Assembly: GCA_046756245.1 (NCBI GenBank)
Contig: JBHHVZ010000065.1
Span: 1-15,945 of the forward strand
Length of the DNA stretch: 15,945 nt
From: G021776435 sp046756245
GTDB lineage: Bacteria > Pseudomonadota > Alphaproteobacteria > Caulobacterales > Parvularculaceae
Direction of reading: 5' to 3'
Below are positions 6,844 through 11,970 of the stretch, piece after piece (the first letter of the stretch is position 1; each line of letters starts with the position of its first letter). Both the position numbers and the translations under genes were made by a program. Below the pieces are notes generated by a model. It did no database searches. It had not been told where the DNA came from and saw nothing but the letters and a program-made list of their open reading frames with translations.

Positions 6844-7247
6844 GCGTTGCTGCGTGGAATCTCCAGAAAGCGATCTTTGCGCATCTTTCGGCCGACGCCG
6901 GCGTCAAGGTCGAACTCGGCGACCCGGCGCGCATCCATGACGACCCGCCTCCGGGCGCGCCGTTTCCTTATCTTACGATCGGCGAGGCGCGCGCAAGCGA
7001 CTGGTCCGGCGTTCCCGGCGGCGCCGAGCACGACGTCAAGCTGCATATCTTTTCGCGTTATGCGGGGCGGCGCGAGATCAAGCGGATCATCGCCGCCGTT
7101 TACGACGCGTTGCACGAAGCAGCGTTCACGATTGAAGGGCATCGGCTCGTCAATATCCGCTTCGTCTTCGCCGACAGTTTCCGCCGCGCCGACGGCGAAA
7201 CCTATCAGGGCGTCATGCGCTTCCGCGCGGTAACCGAGCCGCTGTGA
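6840..7247 (+). CDS. g8: GTA tail terminator, DUF3168 family (g8)
   Basis: This is the tail-completion (terminator) protein that caps the head-proximal end of the tail tube and lets it join the neck. The 135-aa product has the DUF3168 pattern: an N-terminal helix with WNLQKAIFAHLSADAGVKV, then DPPPGAPFPYLTIGEARASD, HDVKLHIFSRYAGRREIKRI and the end strand YQGVMRFRAVTEP. GAGG at 6828-6831, inside the end of g7, is the likely Shine-Dalgarno sequence, 8 nt before ATG 6840. The next gene, g9, should follow closely but is displaced by about 280 nt of repeat DNA. Confidence 0.9.
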   Translation: MSVAAWNLQKAIFAHLSADAGVKVELGDPARIHDDPPPGAPFPYLTIGEARASDWSGVPGGAEHDVKLHIFSRYAGRREIKRIIAAVYDALHEAAFTIEGHRLVNIRFVFADSFRRADGETYQGVMRFRAVTEPL

Positions 7248-7249
7248 GG

Positions 7250-7515
7250 CGAATGGTGAGTGGTGAAATGGCGAATAGTGAAAAGCCGCCGTCATCCCGG
7301 ATGCGATGCAGCATGAAATGCTGCGTCGCTGATCCGGGATCGTTCGCGAATGCGTGCGCAGCGGTCGCTGCAAAGATGCGCCGCGCCGCATCAGATCCCG
7401 TGTCTGCAACGCAGCGCTGCGCGCTGCGCCGCGCACGGGATGACGGTTCCTTCACTACTTCACCATTTCTCATTCCCCCATTTCGCTACTTCCCCATTCG
7501 TCCTTCCCCATTCCC
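7250..7515. repeat. type A palindromic repeat, copy 2, inside GTGAATG-like repeat arms, between g8 and g9
   Basis: The core at 7289-7446 is a second copy of the element at 3698-3839: CCGTCATCCCGGATGC on the left, CGCTGATCCGGGATCG inside, GCGCACGGGATGACGG on the right. Outside the core lie imperfect arms: GAATGGTGAGTGGTGAAATG with GCGAATAGTGAAAAG on the left, and CTTCACTACTTCACCATTTC, CCATTTCGCTACTTCCC and similar on the right. The right arm is roughly the reverse complement of the left. The whole gap carries no credible gene. Confidence 0.8.
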
Positions 7516-7529
7516 AAAGGAGCTGAGCC

Positions 7530-7949
7530 ATGCCTGCACAACGCGGTAAAGATTTGCTTTTGAAAATCGGCGACGGCGGGTCGCCGGAAGTCTTCACGAC
7601 GGTCGGCGGGCTTCGAACCCGCACGTTGTCCTTGAACGCCCAGGCCGTCGACGTCACCCATTCGGAATCGGTCGGCGGCTGGCGCGAGCTTTTGGCCGGC
7701 GCCGGCGTCAGGCAGGCTTCGGTTTCAGGCGCGGGCGTCTTCATCGACGACGCCGCAGCCGAAGCCGTCCGCGCCGCATTCTTCGCCGGCGACATCCGCA
7801 CCTGGCGGATCGTCATTCCCGATTTCGGCGAAGTCGAAGGCCCGTTCCTCGTCAACAATCTCGACTATTCCGGCGATCATGACGGCGAAGCGGCGGTGTC
7901 GCTGGCGCTCGATTCGGCCGGCGCGCTGACCTTCACGGCGGCAAGTTAG
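7530..7949 (+). CDS. g9: GTA major tail tube protein, TP901-1 family (g9)
   Basis: This subunit polymerises into the tail tube. The 139-aa product has the TP901-1/GTA major tail protein signature: AQRGKDLLLKIGD at the start, FTTVGGLRTRTLSLNAQAVD, DVTHSESVGGWRELLAGAGV, then VSGAGVFIDDAAAEAVRAAF and WRIVIPDFGEVEGPFLVNNL. It is mostly beta, as expected for a tube protein. AAGGAG at 7517-7522 with a 7-nt spacer before ATG 7530 is one of the best ribosome binding sites in the window, fitting a protein needed in many copies. Repeat clusters lie immediately before and after the gene, so its mRNA is flanked by strong hairpins. Confidence 0.95.
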   Translation: MPAQRGKDLLLKIGDGGSPEVFTTVGGLRTRTLSLNAQAVDVTHSESVGGWRELLAGAGVRQASVSGAGVFIDDAAAEAVRAAFFAGDIRTWRIVIPDFGEVEGPFLVNNLDYSGDHDGEAAVSLALDSAGALTFTAAS

Positions 7950-8021
7950 GAGAGGGCTAATGATGCATTCGCGTTTCCATAATCGAACGGGGCTTTGCAT
8001 TTCCACGCGCTTCGGCGCGTT

Positions 8022-8151
8022 CCCCTCTCCCGCTTGCGGGAGAGGGGTTAGGGGTGAGGGTGGCGGCGCTTCGATGTCGCACAGATTTTGTTCGGTTTCG
8101 CGAGGGTTATCCCCCTCACCCCCGGCCCCTCTCCCCCAACGGGGAGAGGGG
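8022..8151. repeat. paired strong hairpins (type C dispersed repeat) between g9 and g10
   Basis: Two hairpins face each other: CCCCTCTCCCGC (8022-8033) with GCGGGAGAGGGG (8036-8047), a 12-bp perfect stem, and CCCCTCTCCCC (8126-8136) with GGGGAGAGGGG (8141-8151), an 11-bp perfect stem. The adjoining TTAGGGGTGAGGG and CCCCTCACCCC are also mutual inverted repeats, so the entire 130-bp unit can fold on itself. The rest of the 240-nt gap (7950-8189) contains nothing that I recognise. Confidence 0.85.
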
Positions 8152-8189
8152 GGACTCGCGTGCGGCGATTCAACGCCGGAGGCCGCGTC

Positions 8190-8561
8190 ATGACCCGTTC
8201 CGGCTGTGATGCGCAAATAAAAATCAACGGCGAAACGCGCCCGCTTCGCCTGACGCTCGGCGCGCTCGCTGACATTGAAGCGGCGTTCGGCGGCGATTTC
8301 GAGGCGTTGAAAGCGCGCCTTGAAAGTCCGCGCGTCGGCGATCTTCTTGTCATTCTGCACGCGCTCTTAAAGGGCGGCGGCGCGGCGCTGACGATTGAAG
8401 CGCTAAAGGCCGCCGACATCGATTTCGCCGAGGCCGGCGCGGCGATCGCGCGCGCTTTTGCTGCGTTCAGTGCAGAACAGGAAACGCCGCCGGGAAAGCC
8501 GCAAGGGGAGAAGGTGGCCTCCCCTGGCGCGACTGGTTCGCCGCCGGAGTCCTCGTCATGA
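8190..8561 (+). CDS. g10: GTA tail assembly chaperone, gp10-like (g10)
   Basis: This is the tail-assembly chaperone of the GTA gp10 family, thought to coat the tape measure and recruit tube subunits; it is not expected to stay in the mature tail. The 123-aa product begins at ATG 8190 (GGAGG at 8178-8182, 7-nt spacer). The conserved part is residues 1 to about 95: INGETRPLRLTLGALADIEA, FGGDFEALKARLESPRVGDL, LVILHALLKGGG and DIDFAEAGAAIARAFAAF. From G102-K103 on, the zero-frame tail (PQGEKVASPGATGSPPESSS) is low complexity. That is because the DNA here also encodes the conserved start of g10.1 in the -1 frame behind a slippery GGGAAAG. The frame extends upstream to 8088, but that part is translated repeat DNA and is excluded. 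Confidence 0.9.
   Translation: MTRSGCDAQIKINGETRPLRLTLGALADIEAAFGGDFEALKARLESPRVGDLLVILHALLKGGGAALTIEALKAADIDFAEAGAAIARAFAAFSAEQETPPGKPQGEKVASPGATGSPPESSS
8492..8525 (+). promoter_or_regulatory. programmed -1 ribosomal frameshift signal joining g10 to g10.1
   Basis: The heptamer G_GGA_AAG (8492-8498) reads as Gly-Lys codons in the g10 frame and can re-pair as GGG_AAA one base back; this is the same heptamer used by lambda gene G/GT. After a 5-nt spacer (8499-8503), AGGGGAG (8504-8510) pairs perfectly with CTCCCCT (8519-8525) around an 8-nt loop. Slippage continues in the frame AARGEGG-LPWRDWFAAGVLV-MNLSPEAFW and ends at TAA 8714-8716. This would give a 175-aa product made of 103 residues of g10 plus 72 from the -1 frame. 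That frame has no ATG, GTG or TTG from 8468 to 8557. The site is inferred from sequence; efficiency is unknown. Confidence 0.85.
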
Positions 8562-8716
8562 ACCTTTCTCCCGAGGCCTTCTGGAATTTGCGCCTCGCCG
8601 AATGGCGCTGGCTTTTAGAGGCCGCGTCGCCGGCGGGAGATTCTCTCACGCTTAAAGAGTTGAAGACTCTTGCCAATCTGTACCCTGATGAAACATTTGT
8701 GCGCTCCTACAGATAA
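8558..8716 (+). CDS. g10.1: second GTA tail assembly chaperone, TAC_6-like (g10.1), probably made mainly as a frameshift fusion
   Basis: This short reading frame corresponds to the small tail-assembly chaperone that follows g10 in GTA clusters. Read from ATG 8558, which overlaps the g10 stop as ATGA, it gives 52 aa with the conserved MNLSPEAFWNLRLAEWRWLL and a C-terminal half TLKELKTLANLYPDE. However, the family's conserved block starts earlier, with a Pro-Trp pair and a Gly before L-SP-FW. Here that is LPWRDWFAAGVLV at 8519-8557, upstream of any start codon in this frame. The natural product is therefore probably the g10-g10.1 frameshift fusion. GGAG at 8546-8549 (8 nt from the ATG) leaves internal initiation possible too. 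The last residues (TFVRSYR) lie just before a repeat insertion and may be altered. Confidence 0.8.
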   Translation: MNLSPEAFWNLRLAEWRWLLEAASPAGDSLTLKELKTLANLYPDETFVRSYR

Positions 8717-8731
8717 AGAACTTCAAAACCG

Positions 8732-8838
8732 TTCATCCCGGCGAAAGCCGAGATCCAGTGCAGACTTAGTTCTGGGCCCCGGCCGGAGTTTACCCTCGGA
8801 CCGGCCTTTGGCCGGACCCGGGGGCCGGGGTGAGCGGA
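8732..8838. repeat. dispersed palindromic repeat (type B), long copy, between g10.1 and g11
   Basis: The element starts TTCATCCCGGCGAAAGCCGA and ends CCGGGGTGAGCGGA. It shares the segment ATCCAGTGCAGACTTAGTTC and the following TGGGCCCCGG with the copy at 11274-11342. This copy carries about 35 bp of extra palindromic DNA (GGACCGGCCTTTGGCCGG and neighbours) between the common halves. It separates g10.1 from the tape measure gene, which normally follow each other closely. Confidence 0.85.
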
Positions 8839-8860
8839 GAAAGAGATTCGGAAGAAAAAC

Positions 8861-8920
8861 ATGCCCTCCAACATTCATACGGTCGATATCAGTTACTTAG
8901 CACAAGGAAGAAAACCATGA
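8861..8920 (+). CDS. possible 19-codon leader ORF coupled to g11
   Basis: ATG 8861 is preceded by GGAAG (8850-8854) at a 6-nt distance and opens a 19-codon frame (MPSNIHTVDISYLAQGRKP). Its TGA overlaps the g11 start as ATGA at 8917-8920, the same coupling arrangement used elsewhere in the operon. I recognise no function. It may be a chance ORF or a remnant of coding DNA displaced by the upstream repeat. Ribosomes ending here would be well placed to start g11. Confidence 0.3.
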   Translation: MPSNIHTVDISYLAQGRKP

Positions 8921-9465
8921 CAGAACCTGTTAACGTGACCATCGGCGCCGCCGGCCTCGGCGAGGGCGTACGCGAAGCCGGCGCCGAAATCGACCGCGTT
9001 GCGCGTGAGCAAATCGCGCCGGCCGCCGCCCTTATCGAAGACGCTTTCACGGGCGCAGCCCGCGCCATCCAGTTTGAGCTTGCGCGCGCCGCCGAACGCG
9101 GCGGGCTGTCGATGAAGTCGCTCTCGCGTTCGATCCTCACCGATCTCCGCCGCATCGCCATCGACAGTTTCGTGAGGAAGCCCGTCGAGGCGCTTGTCAC
9201 TTCTCTTTTTTCCGGCGCGTTCGGCGGCGGGCGCGCAGGCGGCGGCTTCGTCGCGCCGGGCGCATCGTTTCTGGTCGGCGAGCGCGGGCCGGAGATCTTC
9301 ACGCCGTCGGCGAGCGGGCGGGTGAATCCGGTCTCGCCGGCGCGCGGCGTCACCGTCAACATAACGCTGCCAGGCGTTCGCGACGCCGAAAGCTTCCGCC
9401 AGTCCGAAACCCAGATCGCCGCAGCCCTCGCCCGCGCCGTCGGCCGCGGGGAGAGGAATTTGTGA
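8917..9465 (+). CDS. g11: GTA tail tape measure protein (g11)
   Basis: This sets tail length and fills the tail tube lumen. At 182 aa it is much shorter than phage tape measures, which often exceed 600 aa, and close to the roughly 200-aa RcGTA g11; this fits the short tail of GTA particles. The N-terminal half is helical and alanine-rich (EGVREAGAEIDRVAREQIAP, AIQFELARAAERGGLS). The C-terminal half has the lambda-family tape measure ending: LTDLRRIAIDSFVRKPVEAL, a Gly/Phe-rich stretch around FSGAFGGGRAGGGFV, and APGASFLVGERGPEIFTPSA. AAGGA at 8904-8908 precedes ATG 8917. The frame is open further upstream to 8830, but that segment belongs to the repeat and the leader. Confidence 0.9.
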   Translation: MTEPVNVTIGAAGLGEGVREAGAEIDRVAREQIAPAAALIEDAFTGAARAIQFELARAAERGGLSMKSLSRSILTDLRRIAIDSFVRKPVEALVTSLFSGAFGGGRAGGGFVAPGASFLVGERGPEIFTPSASGRVNPVSPARGVTVNITLPGVRDAESFRQSETQIAAALARAVGRGERNL

Positions 9466-9481
9466 GTGAGTAGTGAGTGCG

Positions 9482-9632
9482 ATTCTGTCATTCCGGGGCG
9501 CTGCGAAGCAGCGAACCTGGAATCCAGTCCTTCCGCGCATCCGCTTACGCCGACCTCGCCGATGTATGCGGGGATGGGCTCAGGTCTGGATTCCGGGTTC
9601 CGCGCTGGCGCGCGGCCCCGGAATGACAGAAT
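9482..9632. repeat. 151-bp element with 18-bp perfect terminal inverted repeats, between g11 and g12
   Basis: ATTCTGTCATTCCGGGGC (9482-9499) and its exact reverse complement GCCCCGGAATGACAGAAT (9615-9632) bound a 151-bp unit with internal GGAATCCAG and CTGGATTCC, also inverted. There is no obvious target-site duplication. Outside it lie short G/A-rich and C/T-rich arms (GTGAGTGAGTAGTGAGTG at 9464-9481; CCTCATCCCTCATCCC from 9634). It resembles REP/MITE-like intergenic palindromes of alphaproteobacteria. The rest of the 212-nt gap is empty. Confidence 0.85.
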
Positions 9633-9677
9633 TCCTCATCCCTCATCCCTAATCTCTAAAAACGTTGAGCAACCATC

Positions 9678-10310
9678 ATGTCCTTCCACGAAGTTTTGTT
9701 CCCCGTCGACATCGCCTTGAATTCCGAAGGCGGCCCGCGAAGAAAGACCGACATCGTCGCGCTCGTTTCCGGCCATGAGGAGCGTAATGCGCTGTGGGCC
9801 GGCTCGCGGCGCGGGTTCAACGCCGGCTATGGCGTCAAATCGATCGCCGACATCGAAGCGGTCGTCGCCTTTTTCGAGGCGCGGAACGGCCGGCTTCACA
9901 CGTTTCGTTTTCGCGACCCGTTCGACCACAAATCCTGCAGCGTTTCGCAGACGCCGCAAGATGGCGATCAGTTGCTCGGAACCGGCGACGGCGCGACGGC
10001 CGCATTCCAGCTCGTCAAGCGCTATGACAGCGGCGGGGCGAGCTATGTTCGCACCATCGCGAAGCCGGTCGCGGGAACGACGCTCATCGCAATCGACGGT
10101 ATCGCTCAGCAGGACGGCGCCGATTTCACCGTCGATACGACGACCGGGCTCGCGACTTTCACGACGGCGCCCGCCGCGGGCGCCGCAGTGACGGCCGGTT
10201 TCGTCTTCGACACACCCGTCCGCTTCGACGCCGACGAACTCCGGATCAATCTCGCCGCGTTCAAGGCCGGCGACATTCCCTCCATCCCGCTCACTGAGGT
10301 GCTGGTCTGA
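9678..10310 (+). CDS. g12: GTA distal tail protein, DUF2460 family (g12)
   Basis: This is the distal tail protein, which forms the ring joining the tail tube to the baseplate. The 210-aa product has the DUF2460 hallmarks: FHEVLFPVDIALNSEGGPRR, IVALVSGHEERNALWAGSRR, FNAGYGVKSIADIEAVVAFF, EARNGRLHTFRFRDPFDHKS, and the C-terminal PVRFDADELRINLAAFKAGD with IPLTEVLV. The start at ATG 9678 has only a weak Shine-Dalgarno sequence (TTGAGC about 9 nt upstream), and the preceding gap is a repeat. The stop overlaps the g13 start by one base (TGATG at 10308-10312), so g12 and g13 are coupled. Confidence 0.93.
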   Translation: MSFHEVLFPVDIALNSEGGPRRKTDIVALVSGHEERNALWAGSRRGFNAGYGVKSIADIEAVVAFFEARNGRLHTFRFRDPFDHKSCSVSQTPQDGDQLLGTGDGATAAFQLVKRYDSGGASYVRTIAKPVAGTTLIAIDGIAQQDGADFTVDTTTGLATFTTAPAAGAAVTAGFVFDTPVRFDADELRINLAAFKAGDIPSIPLTEVLV

Positions 10311-11197
10311 TGCGCGCGCTTGATCCTTTATTCCAGGCCCATCTCGACGGCGGCGCGACGACGCTGGCGATCTGCTGGCGGGTTCTTCGCCGCGACGGCG
10401 CCGTCTTCGGTTTCACCGACCACGACCGGGCGATCACGTTCGACGGAACGGTTTATGAACCCGACTCCGGCGCGACCGGCTCGGCGGCGACGGCGAGCGC
10501 CGATCTTTCCATCGACAACAGCGAAATCGAGGGCGCGCTGTCGTCGGTTCGGCTGAAGCCGGAAGAGCTTGCGGCCGGCCGCTTCGACGGCGCGAGCGTC
10601 GAAGTCTGGCGCGTCAACTGGGCCGACCCGAACGAACGCGTGCTGCTCAGGACAGGCGTCATCGGCGAAGCGAAGCGCGAGGCGAATGCCTTTACGGCCG
10701 AAATCCGCGGACTTTCGCATTTTCTCGACCAGACCGTCGGCCGGCTTTACCAGCGTCATTGCGACGCGGTGCTGGGCGATGCGCGCTGCGGCGTCGACCT
10801 TACGGACCCGCAGTTCCGCACGAGCGGAACGGTGCTGCAGGTCGCCGACGACCAGAATTTCATCGCCGACGGGTTCGAGGGTTTCGAAGACAACTGGTTC
10901 GCACACGGCCTTTTGACCTGGACGGGCGGCGCCAACGCCGGAACGACGGCGCACATCAAGGCGCAGGCCGGCGGCGCCATCGGCGCGGCGGTGAGCCTGT
11001 GGATTCCAACCGGCGCGAGCGTTGCGGCGGGCGATACGTTCGATGCGACGGCCGGCTGCGACAAGCGGTTTGAGACCTGTCGCGACAAATTCAACAACGC
11101 GGTGAATTTTCGCGGTTTTCACCTGATGCCGGGCAATGACTTCATCGTCAGCTACCCCTTGCGCGGCGAGAAAAACGACGGGGGCAGAAGGTCATGA
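10310..11197 (+). CDS. g13: GTA baseplate hub protein, DUF2163 family (g13)
   Basis: This is the baseplate hub, linking the distal tail ring to the g15 trimer. The 295-aa product matches the DUF2163/GTA gp13 family: LFQAHLDGGATTLAICWRVL, FGFTDHDRAITFDGTVYEPD, the mid-region ELAAGRFDGASVEVWRVNWA, and a C-terminal domain with CRDKFNNAVNFRGFHLMPGN. Four cysteines, C151 and C160 (HCDAVLGDARCG) and C250 and C257 (CDKRFETC), are spaced as two pairs and correspond to the residues that hold the iron-sulfur cluster in the RcGTA hub. C22 is extra. The start overlaps the g12 stop by one base, and the stop overlaps the g14 start as ATGA (11194-11197). Confidence 0.93.
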   Translation: MRALDPLFQAHLDGGATTLAICWRVLRRDGAVFGFTDHDRAITFDGTVYEPDSGATGSAATASADLSIDNSEIEGALSSVRLKPEELAAGRFDGASVEVWRVNWADPNERVLLRTGVIGEAKREANAFTAEIRGLSHFLDQTVGRLYQRHCDAVLGDARCGVDLTDPQFRTSGTVLQVADDQNFIADGFEGFEDNWFAHGLLTWTGGANAGTTAHIKAQAGGAIGAAVSLWIPTGASVAAGDTFDATAGCDKRFETCRDKFNNAVNFRGFHLMPGNDFIVSYPLRGEKNDGGRRS

Positions 11198-11805
11198 CCA
11201 AACAAGCACAGCGATTTTCCCGCGCTCGCGCGGAAAAATCGCTCCGCATGTCCTTTCAACACTCTCCCCGCTCATCCCGGCGGAAGCCGGGATCCAGTGC
11301 AGACTTAGTTCTGGGCCCCGGCTTTCGCCGGGGTGAGCGGAAAGAGAATTCAGGCGATCAGGAAATCAATCCGCCGACCAGAGAAAAAATCGTCGCGCTC
11401 GCCCGGAGCTGGATCGGCACGCCTTACGTCCACCAGGCGAGCGCGAAGGGCGCGGGCGCCGACTGTCTCGGCCTCGTGCGCGGCGTCTGGCGTGAACTTT
11501 ACGGCGGCGAGCCCGAAATCCCGCCGCCCTACACGCCGGACTGGAACGAGCGCCGCGGCGACGAACCGCTCTTGGCGGCGGCGCGGCGCAACATGACCGA
11601 ACGCAAGGGCGGCGCGCCGGAGCCGGGCGATGTCGTCGTTTTCCGCATCGATCCGGCCGGGCCGGCGAAGCATTGCGGAATCGTCACGGTGCCGGCACGG
11701 TTCGTCCACGCCTACGCCGGAAGACATGTCTGCGAAAGCTGGCTTTATCGGTGGTGGCGGGCGCGGCTCGCCGGGATTTTCCTTTTTCCGGGAACGGACG
11801 AATAG
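11194..11805 (+). CDS. g14: GTA cell-wall peptidase, NlpC/P60 family, with repeat-derived N-terminal extension (g14)
   Basis: This is a tail-tip peptidase of the NlpC/P60 family, presumed to cut peptidoglycan cross-links so that DNA can cross the recipient wall. In the 203-aa product from ATG 11194 the catalytic domain is residues 63-203: REKIVALARSWIGTPYVHQA, nucleophile Cys91 in GADCLGLVRG, His160 in PAKHCGIV, and His172 in FVHAYAG as the likely third polar residue. Homologues begin only a few residues before REKIV. Here about 55 extra residues (roughly 7-62) come from inserted DNA: a hairpin at 11211-11242 and a type B repeat at 11274-11342 that encodes SSRRKPGSSADLVLGPGFRR. No ATG, GTG or TTG lies between the repeat and the domain, so the extension must be at least partly translated. 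ATG 11248 is an alternative start. Confidence 0.92.
   Translation: MTKQAQRFSRARAEKSLRMSFQHSPRSSRRKPGSSADLVLGPGFRRGERKENSGDQEINPPTREKIVALARSWIGTPYVHQASAKGAGADCLGLVRGVWRELYGGEPEIPPPYTPDWNERRGDEPLLAAARRNMTERKGGAPEPGDVVVFRIDPAGPAKHCGIVTVPARFVHAYAGRHVCESWLYRWWRARLAGIFLFPGTDE
11211..11342. repeat. hairpin plus type B palindromic repeat inside the 5' end of g14
   Basis: GCGATTTTCCCGCGC (11211-11225) and GCGCGGAAAAATCGC (11228-11242) pair over 14 of 15 positions. Thirty-one bases later, 11274-11342 is a compact copy of the repeat at 8732-8838, from TCATCCCGGCGGAAGCCGGG to CCGGGGTGAGCGGA. Both lie within the g14 reading frame without interrupting it. Confidence 0.85.
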
Positions 11806-11825
11806 GCAGTAGTGATGTCGTGAAT

Positions 11826-11948
11826 GGTGAAATCGTGAATCGTGAATGGTGAAGTGAGGACACTGAGGAGGCCGTCCCGGAATGACAAAGTTTCTATTCA
11901 CCGCTTCACCATTCACGATTCACCACTTCACCACTTCACCATTTCACC
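11826..11948. repeat. GTGAATG-type repeat arms around a REP remnant, between g14 and g15
   Basis: The left arm is made of GTGAATGGTGAAAT-like units. Its segment GTGAATCGTGAATGGTGAAG (11835-11854) is repeated exactly, inverted, at 11904-11923 within a longer right arm of TTCACCACTTCACCATT-like units. Between the arms lies a short piece ending in CCGTCCCGGAATGACAAAG, resembling the end of the element at 9482-9632. The reading frame of g15 extends upstream through this repeat to 11842, but the real start is downstream. Confidence 0.8.
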
Positions 11949-11970
11949 TAAAAATGCGGAGCATTTTCTC

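Noticed and set aside
7244..7549. 101-codon + strand frame between g8 and g9
   Set aside because: It consists of type A repeat core and arms; low-complexity translation, overlapping the g9 start.
8670..8900. 76-codon + strand frame between g10.1 and g11
   Set aside because: It is the type B repeat read through in the same frame as in g14, preceded by g10.1 sequence in another frame and without a ribosome binding site.
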